Made by a program: the position numbers and the translations under genes | Shown here: positions 1-6,003 of the stretch, one piece after another | Layout of the letters: every line of letters begins with the position of its first letter | How positions within the stretch are numbered: the first letter of the stretch is position 1 | Notes under the pieces: generated by a model | Database searches by the model: none | What the model was told of the DNA's origin: nothing | What the model saw: the letters and a program-made list of their open reading frames with translations, nothing else | DNA from: CAZIMM01 sp964540415 | Lineage (GTDB): Bacteria > Bacillota > Clostridia > Oscillospirales > Acutalibacteraceae | DNA length: 37,633 bases | Assembly: GCA_964540415.1 (NCBI GenBank) | Contig: CAZIMM010000015.1 | Coordinates: 1-37,633, forward strand | Direction: 5' to 3'

Positions 1-192
1 CCCGCACGCGTGAAAATTATAATCGCCGACTGAAGATTCAACCTTGCCGACAGTGCTGAGAAATTCATCAGTCAGTGCATAAAAACGGACAGAACAATAA
101 GGCAGTCTGTCTTCGCTCTCGAAAAACTTGAAAAACTGCCTGCTTAAATTATTAAAAGAAAAAACACTGTCAACTGCAACAAAGCGAAACAT
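1..192 (-). CDS. N-terminal fragment of an unidentified protein (runs off the window edge)
   Basis: An open frame starts with ATG at 192-190 on the minus strand and stays open for 64 codons to the window edge, so the C-terminal part is missing. A GGCGGA sequence lies about 9 bases upstream of the ATG. The gene begins 25 bp after the stop of the 76-residue peptide gene and points the same way, so both are probably on one transcript. The visible N-terminus (MFRFVAVDSVFSFNN...) is rich in Phe and has no signal peptide, membrane segment or motif that I can assign. HPr-kinase-like tailoring proteins accompany nucleotidyltransferase-fold proteins in some lasso-peptide clusters and would fit the neighbourhood, but the fragment has no P-loop and this is only a guess. 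Confidence 0.6.
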   Translation of the reverse strand, partial: MFRFVAVDSVFSFNNLSRQFFKFFESEDRLPYCSVRFYALTDEFLSTVGKVESSVGDYNFHACG

Positions 193-217
193 TTAGCTGT
201 TTCCGCCGGAATTGCAA

Positions 218-448
218 TTAAAAGAGGCCTGCGGGTGCATCAAGCAGAGTATAGCACCACTCGCCGAGAACAAACGGTTCCGGACCGTTGACGTAGTGAT
301 AATTGACAGCATCACCGGGGTGGCTCAGATAGCACGGCTGCGGGTCGCTGTTGACGGTCTGATTGTCTGCGGGGCACTCAACGGTATATGCCGCAAAAGT
401 GTCTTTGACATCGACGCTGACTTTGATAATGTCGGGTGACTGATACAT
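218..448 (-). CDS. 76-residue Cys-containing small peptide, possible RiPP precursor
   Basis: The start is the ATG at 448, because a GGAGG sits 8 bases upstream; the longer frame from 499 has no ribosome binding site. The product has an N-terminal stretch MYQSPDIIKVSVDVKD and Cys at positions 25, 39 and 65, and its second half is rich in Pro, Tyr and acidic residues. It has no signal peptide and no double glycine. The YxxPxI spacing near the N-terminus resembles the YxxP leader motif read by RRE (PqqD-like) domains in lasso-peptide systems; that is a resemblance, not a family match. It lies between the double-glycine peptide gene (546-749) and the truncated gene at the window edge, in the same orientation. 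It could equally be an immunity or hypothetical protein. Confidence 0.7.
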   Translation of the reverse strand: MYQSPDIIKVSVDVKDTFAAYTVECPADNQTVNSDPQPCYLSHPGDAVNYHYVNGPEPFVLGEWCYTLLDAPAGLF

Positions 449-474
449 AGTAATAACCTCCGATTTTATACCGT

Positions 475-515
475 AACAATTGTACGGCAATTTTGACAAT
501 CACCGTACAATTGTT
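475..515. repeat. Perfect 13-bp inverted repeat with 15-bp spacer
   Basis: The arms AACAATTGTACGG (475-487) and CCGTACAATTGTT (503-515) are exact reverse complements. Each arm also holds the 8-bp palindrome ACAATTGT, so two copies of that palindrome lie 31 bp apart (476-483 and 507-514). The element sits between the 67-residue peptide gene (stop at 546) and the 76-residue peptide gene (start at 448). No T-run follows on either strand, so it is a weak candidate for an intrinsic terminator. A two-site operator, or an RNA hairpin that processes or attenuates the transcript between the two small genes, fits better. Confidence 0.8.
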
Positions 516-545
516 GTTTTTGACATAAATTGAATAAAAACTGAA

Positions 546-749
546 TCAGAAGAGGTTGCAGGTTTGATTCTTTTTGATCATAGCGATCGAAATCATCTGG
601 GCCTTTTTGCGCTCTTCGGGAGACATTGTTGCCCAAACCTCGGAATCCATTGCGCCGCCTGAAATGTCATCAAGCATATCGTCTGTGAGTTCAACACCTT
701 CGTCTGTTGCCAATGCGGCAAGCTCGGCCTTTGTGAATTCTTTTTCCAT
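546..749 (-). CDS. 67-residue bacteriocin/RiPP-like precursor with double-glycine leader
   Basis: The start is the ATG at 749, with AAGGAG 7 bases upstream; an ATG 18 bases further up has no such site. Residues 1-32 are an acidic, helical leader ending in LTDDMLDDISGG, the classic double-glycine pattern cut by C39 peptidases of exporter ABC proteins. Cleavage after Gly32 would release a 35-residue core that begins AMDSEVWATM, contains SPEERKKAQ and ends KKNQTCNLF. The core has one Cys (position 64) and several Ser/Thr. A C39-peptidase ABC exporter is encoded at 3796-5991, which makes a substrate role likely. A sigma-A promoter (892-920) and direct repeats (928-981) lie just upstream. No lanthionine synthetase or radical-SAM enzyme is visible in the window, so any core modification is unknown. 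Confidence 0.85.
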   Translation of the reverse strand: MEKEFTKAELAALATDEGVELTDDMLDDISGGAMDSEVWATMSPEERKKAQMISIAMIKKNQTCNLF

Positions 750-891
750 GATTATTCTCCTTTTCATAATTGTTGTTGTTTATGTCAAGCTTATTTATGC
801 TTGCAACTCTTTATACGCAGTGAGGAGAAACTTGTTAGATATTTTCGGAAAAACTTTTTGAAGTGCCGTGAAAAAGCTTTCAAACAAAATT

Positions 892-920
892 ATATTAACA
901 TATTCTAAACGACCTGTCAA
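892..920 (-). promoter_or_regulatory. Sigma-A-type promoter of the double-glycine peptide gene
   Basis: On the minus strand TTGACA (920-915) and TAATAT (897-892) are separated by 17 bp. Transcription would start near 885, leaving a leader of about 135 nt before the ATG at 749. The -35 box is 8 bp from the direct-repeat block at 928-981, a position typical of activator sites. Confidence 0.75.
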
Positions 921-927
921 CATTTCT

Positions 928-981
928 TTACAAAAATCTACATTTAACTTTGTAGGATTACAAAAATCTACATTTAACTTT
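928..981. repeat. Two perfect 24-bp direct repeats, 30-bp period; likely operator
   Basis: The 24-bp unit beginning TTACAAAAATCTACATTTAA occurs exactly at 928-951 and again at 958-981, separated by 6 bp. Read on the minus strand, the unit starts AAAGTTAAATGTAGA and lies directly upstream of the -35 box at 920-915. The 30-bp period is close to three helical turns, so two bound proteins would sit on nearly the same face. The block begins right after the stop codon of the nucleotidyltransferase gene (983). No CRISPR-like continuation exists. Confidence 0.9.
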
Positions 982-982
982 T

Positions 983-2251
983 TCACATTATTCCGAGCCT
1001 TCGGAACAGCTTCAGACGCTCTTTTCCCGCCAGAGCGAGTCTGTCTTCGTCGGAAATGTTCTTTCTGCTTCTTGTTCTTCCGTGCAGCTCGGCTTTTAAA
1101 CCCCTGGTGAACAATCTGTGCAACCAACAAAACGGGTAGAGCCATTTGCACTTCAGAAGCTTCGGATAGTCCGGAACCATGTGTGCCGAGGGGGGAAACA
1201 GGGCATACAGCTTGTCTTTCAAAATGTCCGAATAAATAGCAACGAATGACTTAAACGCACCCATCTGCCTCTGCTGGCGCTCACGCTTGAGGAAAAACCA
1301 GCCGTCTTTTCTGTTGACCTCGTCTTTCTTGCCCTGCCATCCGCCTTTTTCGAGATCATCAAGAATGTCCGAAATATTTTTGTCTGAATAATCTCCGAGC
1401 CGGGGAAAATCCTCACGGCTGAATCCGCAGTATTTTATCATTGCCCCGAAAACCGAATTCACCAATGTGTCAAACCGGAGCTTACGCAAAAAACTCCAGT
1501 ATTCGTCAACATCAATGCTGTCTTTCTGATTTTTAAAGTACAGCGCCGTGTCCATCATCATCCGCAGGCTCATTCCGCCGATAATGAAATGCTTTATCAT
1601 ATGCAGAGTGAGGAACATCAATGCATCCGTGCTGCCGAGCGCGTAAAATTCGCCGTCGTCTGTTGAAACAAGCCTTCTCGGCTGAACCGACGCTTCGCTT
1701 ATTCCTGAGCTGCCGAACAGAACGTCGTCCACCATATCCTCCCAAAGAGCGATATGAAGTTCAATCATTCCGAGGGCGGGATGCGTGCAGACATGGTGGT
1801 GCATTTCTCTCGTTTTCGGTTCAACAACACAGCCTTCCTTTATTAAAAGCGAGAGTGCTGCGTTTACCTGCTCCGGAGGCACAAGAATATCGGTGTCCGC
1901 CGATACCCGGCACTCCGGATTTTTATAGAATCTTGCAACGTCGATTCCCTTGAGAAGCACAGTATGTATGTTGCTTTTTTCAAGCCCGCCGAGCAGCTCA
2001 AGAATGCCGGCTGTTTTGATTTGATTTTTCAGTGACGCTCCCATGAGTGAAGACATGAGTCTTTCCTTGATGCCGTCAGGGCAGCCGGTGTCGGATTTTT
2101 TAATAGCCATTGCAACGGTGTAGGTTATGCTTTGCTCAACTGCAAGCCCCACCACCTTTTCCCAATCAACCGGTTCACAGGGAGGCGCTGCTTTACGTCC
2201 GGCGGCGCCGCAAGCATAGAGCTGCATCAGATATTTCATTTCATTTGTCAT
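983..2251 (-). CDS. Uncharacterised nucleotidyltransferase-fold protein (NTP_transf_5-like)
   Basis: 422 residues, ATG at 2251 with GGGAGG 9 bases upstream. The centre matches the pattern of the uncharacterised nucleotidyltransferase family PF14907: LLKGIDVARFY around residues 99-109, then R115 and SADTDILV (117-124), whose two Asp residues would bind metal. A His-rich segment (MHHHVCTHP) and IELHIALWE follow. No membrane segments are seen. Proteins of this family are found in RiPP clusters, including lasso-peptide clusters, where they are implicated in decorating the peptide. Here it is transcribed from its own promoter (2285-2313) towards the two small peptide genes and divergently from the exporter operon. 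Modification of one of those peptides is therefore plausible, but inferred from position only. Confidence 0.75.
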   Translation of the reverse strand: MTNEMKYLMQLYACGAAGRKAAPPCEPVDWEKVVGLAVEQSITYTVAMAIKKSDTGCPDGIKERLMSSLMGASLKNQIKTAGILELLGGLEKSNIHTVLLKGIDVARFYKNPECRVSADTDILVPPEQVNAALSLLIKEGCVVEPKTREMHHHVCTHPALGMIELHIALWEDMVDDVLFGSSGISEASVQPRRLVSTDDGEFYALGSTDALMFLTLHMIKHFIIGGMSLRMMMDTALYFKNQKDSIDVDEYWSFLRKLRFDTLVNSVFGAMIKYCGFSREDFPRLGDYSDKNISDILDDLEKGGWQGKKDEVNRKDGWFFLKRERQQRQMGAFKSFVAIYSDILKDKLYALFPPSAHMVPDYPKLLKCKWLYPFCWLHRLFTRGLKAELHGRTRSRKNISDEDRLALAGKERLKLFRRLGIM

Positions 2252-2284
2252 GCCGCACCGCCTCCCATATAAAAAGTTTTGTCT

Positions 2285-2313
2285 ATTTTAACACGATATC
2301 GAATTCTAATCAA
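2285..2313 (-). promoter_or_regulatory. Sigma-A-type promoter for the nucleotidyltransferase gene
   Basis: Minus-strand TTGATT (2313-2308) and TAAAAT (2290-2285) are separated by 17 bp and lie about 35 bp upstream of the ATG at 2251. It is divergent from the operon promoter at 2417-2445; about 100 bp of AT-rich DNA lies between them. Confidence 0.65.
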
Positions 2314-2416
2314 GAGCGGCCGCATAAAGTTTTTAGTGGATTTCATCTAACAAATTATATATTAGAACGTATAAGCATATGTAACATCTGTAATTCGCTT
2401 TTTTACGCGCAAAGCG

Positions 2417-2445
2417 TTGACAAGCGCAAAATAATGATATATGAT
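2417..2445 (+). promoter_or_regulatory. Sigma-A-type promoter of the export/partner-switch operon
   Basis: TTGACA (2417-2422) and TATGAT (2440-2445) have ideal 17-bp spacing. The predicted start is about 55 bp upstream of the first ATG at 2511. A 12-bp direct repeat (ATAATGATATAT at 2431-2442 and 2444-2455) overlaps the -10 box and could bind a regulator. The rest of the 2252-2510 divergent intergenic region is AT-rich with no further gene. Confidence 0.75.
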
Positions 2446-2510
2446 AATGATATATATTCAGAAAAATATAACTGTATAAAACATATTACTATATTATGGA
2501 GGAATAGGAA

Positions 2511-2807
2511 ATGACAATCAACAAAAAAGAAGACGGCAGCAGCCTCACTCTCGAACTTGTCGGCAGGCTCGACACCACCACCGCACCTATGCTTGAGGCA
2601 ACTCTTAAGAGCTCAATAAACGGAGTTACAAGCTTAATTTTTGACTTTACCGGCCTTGATTATCTTTCGTCTGCCGGACTCCGTGTTCTTCTTTCTGCGC
2701 AGAAGGTTATGAACAAGCAGGGAGAAATGACAGTTTGCAATGTCAATGAAACGATAATGGAAGTGTTCGAGGTAACGGGCTTTGTTGATATTCTGACAAT
2801 TCAATAA
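2511..2807 (+). CDS. STAS-domain anti-anti-sigma factor (SpoIIAA/RsbV-like)
   Basis: 98 residues, about one STAS domain, with GGAGGAATAGGAA just upstream of the ATG. The pattern LELVGRLDTTTAP (residues 14-26) followed by DFTGLDYLSSAGLRVLL (45-61) is typical of SpoIIAA/RsbV-type antagonists; Ser53/Ser54 is the likely site phosphorylated by the kinase encoded next door. In known circuits the unphosphorylated form binds the kinase and frees its target, and a PP2C phosphatase restores it. All three partners are in this operon (2845-3249 and 12925-14535). It is the first gene after the promoter at 2417. Confidence 0.93.
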   Translation: MTINKKEDGSSLTLELVGRLDTTTAPMLEATLKSSINGVTSLIFDFTGLDYLSSAGLRVLLSAQKVMNKQGEMTVCNVNETIMEVFEVTGFVDILTIQ

Positions 2808-2844
2808 AGCTGCTTTTCCGTCCGAATGAAAGGTTGATATTCGA

Positions 2845-3249
2845 ATGAAAAAAATCATTGTTCCTGCCGCTCTCGAGCAAATTGACGTCATTCAGGAATT
2901 CGTCGGCACCGAACTCGAAGCTGTCGGTTTTCCGATAAAGGAGCAGACCCGGCTGAGCATTGCCCTTGATGAGATCCTTTCCAACATAGTTTACTATGCC
3001 TATCCGGACGGAAAGGGAGATATCGGTGTGTCCTGTGATGCCGAAGGCGGACAGGTTACGGTTGTGATTGAAGACGGCGGCATACCCTATAATCCTCTGG
3101 AAAAAGACGACCCGGATGTCACCTTATCAGCAGAAGAAAGAAAAATCGGCGGACTCGGAATATTTATGGTTAAAAAAATTATGGATGATGTCAGGTATGA
3201 GTACACTGACGGCAAAAATACCCTCACCATCCAAAAGAATACATATTGA
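2845..3249 (+). CDS. RsbW/SpoIIAB-like anti-sigma serine kinase (HATPase_c)
   Basis: 134 residues, one GHKL ATPase domain. The N-box is ALDEILSNIVYYAY (residues 40-53, with Glu43 and Asn47), the G1 box lies in EDGGIPYNP, and the G2 box is GGLGIFMVKKIMD near residues 103-115. Such proteins phosphorylate a STAS partner and, in Bacillus SigB/SigF systems, hold a sigma factor inactive. The STAS partner ends 37 bp upstream. The target here is unknown: the only sigma factor in the operon (8434-8949) looks ECF-like rather than SigB/SigF-like. The kinase may instead act on the STAS protein alone. Confidence 0.92.
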   Translation: MKKIIVPAALEQIDVIQEFVGTELEAVGFPIKEQTRLSIALDEILSNIVYYAYPDGKGDIGVSCDAEGGQVTVVIEDGGIPYNPLEKDDPDVTLSAEERKIGGLGIFMVKKIMDDVRYEYTDGKNTLTIQKNTY

Positions 3250-3311
3250 TATTACGGACAGCTGTCGGTTACTCGTATGCTGTCCATAATTGTGAAGGGG
3301 CTGAAAATTAA

Positions 3312-3785
3312 ATGGCAAATCCCGTTTTCAGAAAAGAAAGTTTGGATAAAGTATCATCTCCCGAACAGCTCAACGACTACATAAAGGTTGCAAACGTGAG
3401 CGTGTGGATAATCATTGCCGCGGCAATAGTGCTCATTGCGGCAGTGTTTGTATGGGGTGTCGCAGGGCAGCTTGACACAACGGTGAATGTTTCCGGTGTT
3501 GCGAAAAACGGAGTTGTAACCTGCTATCTTCCCGGTGTTTCGGCAGTTGAAATCGGAGACAGTGCGAGAATCGGAACTCTCACGGGAGAAATAAGCGAAA
3601 TTGCGGCAACGCCTGTATCGGCAAAGTCGCTTTCCGGTGAATATGATGAATATACGGTCTACTCTCTTGCTCTTTCCGATTGGAATTATGCGGTCACGGT
3701 GTCCGTCCCGGATGTCCCGAACGGCATTGTCAGCCTTGAATTGATAACGGAAAGCGTAAGTCCCATCTCCTTTATCTGGGATTGA
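3312..3785 (+). CDS. Short HlyD-like accessory protein of an NHLP-type exporter
   Basis: 157 residues. The N-terminus (NPVFRKESLDKVSSPEQLNDY) resembles the start of NHLP bacteriocin secretion proteins of the HlyD/membrane-fusion family, in which an FRKxSLxxLSSPEQL-type motif precedes the membrane segment. One transmembrane helix spans about residues 31-50, followed by a short beta-rich part that can be a barrel/lipoyl-like domain. The long coiled-coil hairpin of ordinary HlyD proteins is absent, making it roughly half the usual length. The frame is intact and ends 10 bp before the C39 ABC gene, so it looks like a real short form rather than a decayed gene. In a monoderm host no outer-membrane tunnel would be needed. 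Confidence 0.75.
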   Translation: MANPVFRKESLDKVSSPEQLNDYIKVANVSVWIIIAAAIVLIAAVFVWGVAGQLDTTVNVSGVAKNGVVTCYLPGVSAVEIGDSARIGTLTGEISEIAATPVSAKSLSGEYDEYTVYSLALSDWNYAVTVSVPDVPNGIVSLELITESVSPISFIWD

Positions 3786-3795
3786 GGTGAGCGTG

Positions 3796-5991
3796 ATGAA
3801 AAACCGAAAAAAATCCGTGCCGGCGCCGGTTGAACACGGCTGTGCAAAGGTGCCGGTGATTATGCAGATGGAAGCCCTTGAGTGCGGTGCTGCATCGCTC
3901 ACAATGGTTCTTGCTTATTACGGCATGTGGGTTCCGCTTGAAAAGGTCAGGAGCGACTGCGGAGTGTCGCGCGACGGCTCAAACGCAAAGAACGTTCTGA
4001 AGGCGGCGCGGAATTACGGACTGAATGCAAAGGCGTTCAGATATGAGGTTGAAGCACTCAAAAGCGAGGGCACTTTTCCCTGCATCATCCACTGGAACTT
4101 CAACCATTTTGTGGTGCTTGACGGCTTCACAAAGAACAAGGCAATCCTCAACGACCCTGCGCGCGGAGTTGTCAAGGTGTCAATGGAGGAGTTCGACAGC
4201 AGCTTCACGGGCATCTGCCTGCGCTTTGAGCCGGGTGAACACTTTGAGCCGAGCGGCAAGCCGCGCTCAATCCTCGGCTTTGCAAAGAAAAGACTTGAGG
4301 GAACATCGGCTGCAATTGCCTTTGTTGTTCTCACAGCAGTCATTACTTCGCTTATCGGGCTGATTAAGCCCGGTTTTTCAAGGGTGTTCATCGACAGACT
4401 GCTTTCCGGGAACAATCCCGATTGGCTTTATCCTTTCACCGTTGCGCTGTTCCTGCTTGCCGCGCTGGAGCTGGTGATAGGCTGCATAAACGGCATATAT
4501 TCCCTGAAAATCGAGGGCAAGCTTGCAATTGTTGCAAGCTCGACATATATCTGGCACGTCCTGCGCGTCCCGATGGATTTTTATTCACAGCGTATGGCGG
4601 GCGACATTGCGGATCGTCAGATGAAAAACGAGAGCGTTGCAAACGAACTCATAAAGACCTTTGCACCTATGCTTCTCAACGCCTGTATGACGGTGTTTTA
4701 TCTGATTGTCATGCTGCGGTACAGCGTGCCGCTTGCGCTTGTCGGCGTTGCTTCAATGCTCATCAATCTGGCTGTTGCGAGAATCATTTCCAACAAAAAA
4801 GTCAATGTCACCCGCGTTCAGATGCGTGACGCCGGAAAGCTTGCCGGCGTCACCGTGAACGGAATCGAAATGATTGAAACAATCAAGGCATCCGGTGCCG
4901 AAAACGGGTATTACGAAAAATGGTCGGGTTATCAGGCGAGCGTCAACACGCAAAATGTGAAATACTCAAAAATCAATGAGTATCTCGGCGTTATTCCGCG
5001 CCTTGTCAGTGCATTTGCTGATGTTGCGGTGCTTATGCTCGGCGTTTACCTTGTCATCAACGGCAGCTTCACAGTCGGTATGATACTTGCGTTTCAGGGC
5101 TTTATGTCTTCGTTTATGTCTCCCGCACAGAGCCTTATTGATGCCGGACAGAAAATTCAGGAGATGCGCACGAATATGGAGCGCATTGAAGACGTGATGA
5201 ATTATGAAACCGACATAAACTATGATGCCGAGGATGACGCTGTGTCCGAGGAGGATCAGTCTTTCGACAAGCTCACGGGCAAAATCGAGCTAAGGGACAT
5301 CACCTTCGGATATTCAAGGCTCGGCGAACCGCTCATTGAAAACTTCAATCTTTCTCTTGAACCGGGAAACCGCGTTGCCTTTGTCGGCTCCTCCGGATGC
5401 GGAAAATCGACGCTTTCAAAGCTCATTTCCGGCTTGTACAAGCCGTGGAGCGGTGAAATACTTTTTGACGGCAAACCGATTAACGAAATCAACAGGACTG
5501 TTTTCACAGGCTCGGTTGCGGTTGTGGATCAGGACATCATCCTCTTTGAGGACACAATTGCAAACAACATCAAAATGTGGGACTCCTCAATTGAGGACTT
5601 TGAAATGATAATGGCTGCAAGAGACGCTCAGATTCATGAGGACATCATGATGCGCGACGGCGGTTATCAATACAAGCTCTTGGAGGGCGGCAAGGATTTT
5701 TCCGGCGGTCAGAGGCAGAGAATGGAAATCGCAAGGGTGCTCGCACAGGATCCGACAGTAATCATTATGGACGAAGCAACCTCTGCGCTCGACGCAAAAA
5801 CGGAATACGAGGTTGTCAAGTCAATCAAGGACAGGGGAATCACCTGCATCGTGGTTGCTCACCGTCTTTCAACAATCCGGGACTGTGATGAGATAATCGT
5901 TATGGACAGAGGCAAGGTTATCGAGCGCGGCACACATGATGAATTGTATGCTGCCGGCGGGCTGTATACACAGCTTGTTTCAAACGAATAA
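3796..5991 (+). CDS. C39-peptidase/permease/ATPase peptide exporter (NHLP type)
   Basis: 731 residues. I prefer the ATG at 3796 (AGGTGA just upstream) over a GTG at 3787. Residues about 20-140 form a C39 peptidase with Cys30 in LECGAAS, His104 in NFNHFVVLDG and Asp120 in LNDPARG; all catalytic residues are present. A membrane domain of about six helices follows (about 165-460). The ATPase has Walker A GSSGCGKST (about 530), signature FSGGQRQRMEIAR (about 633), Walker B VIIMDEATSALD and the switch His in VAHRLST. It should cut double-glycine leaders and export the core peptide; the peptide at 546-749 carries such a leader. It forms a pair with the next ABC gene, as in NHLP bacteriocin systems. 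Confidence 0.92.
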   Translation: MKNRKKSVPAPVEHGCAKVPVIMQMEALECGAASLTMVLAYYGMWVPLEKVRSDCGVSRDGSNAKNVLKAARNYGLNAKAFRYEVEALKSEGTFPCIIHWNFNHFVVLDGFTKNKAILNDPARGVVKVSMEEFDSSFTGICLRFEPGEHFEPSGKPRSILGFAKKRLEGTSAAIAFVVLTAVITSLIGLIKPGFSRVFIDRLLSGNNPDWLYPFTVALFLLAALELVIGCINGIYSLKIEGKLAIVASSTYIWHVLRVPMDFYSQRMAGDIADRQMKNESVANELIKTFAPMLLNACMTVFYLIVMLRYSVPLALVGVASMLINLAVARIISNKKVNVTRVQMRDAGKLAGVTVNGIEMIETIKASGAENGYYEKWSGYQASVNTQNVKYSKINEYLGVIPRLVSAFADVAVLMLGVYLVINGSFTVGMILAFQGFMSSFMSPAQSLIDAGQKIQEMRTNMERIEDVMNYETDINYDAEDDAVSEEDQSFDKLTGKIELRDITFGYSRLGEPLIENFNLSLEPGNRVAFVGSSGCGKSTLSKLISGLYKPWSGEILFDGKPINEINRTVFTGSVAVVDQDIILFEDTIANNIKMWDSSIEDFEMIMAARDAQIHEDIMMRDGGYQYKLLEGGKDFSGGQRQRMEIARVLAQDPTVIIMDEATSALDAKTEYEVVKSIKDRGITCIVVAHRLSTIRDCDEIIVMDRGKVIERGTHDELYAAGGLYTQLVSNE

Positions 5992-6003
5992 GGGGGCGTT
6001 TTC

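Noticed and set aside
928..981. CRISPR-like array
   Set aside because: Only two repeats with a 6-bp gap, no spacers and no cas genes.
928..981. Assignment of the direct repeats as LytTR (AgrA/PlnC-like) sites
   Set aside because: Only a partial match to the 9-bp consensus, 30-bp rather than about 21-bp period, and no LytTR regulator or histidine kinase in the window.
795..1151. 118-residue minus-strand frame with a KLNVDFC repeat in its translation
   Set aside because: It overlaps the end of the nucleotidyltransferase gene in another frame and runs through the promoter and direct repeats; the peptide repeat only reflects the DNA repeat.
2295..2323. GATATCGAATTC followed by GCGGCCGC, resembling a cloning-vector multiple cloning site
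   Set aside because: The sites fall inside a well-formed divergent promoter region, the flanking bases do not follow vector sequence, and both sides belong to one coherent island. Chance is more likely, though a check of raw reads over 2290-2330 would settle it.
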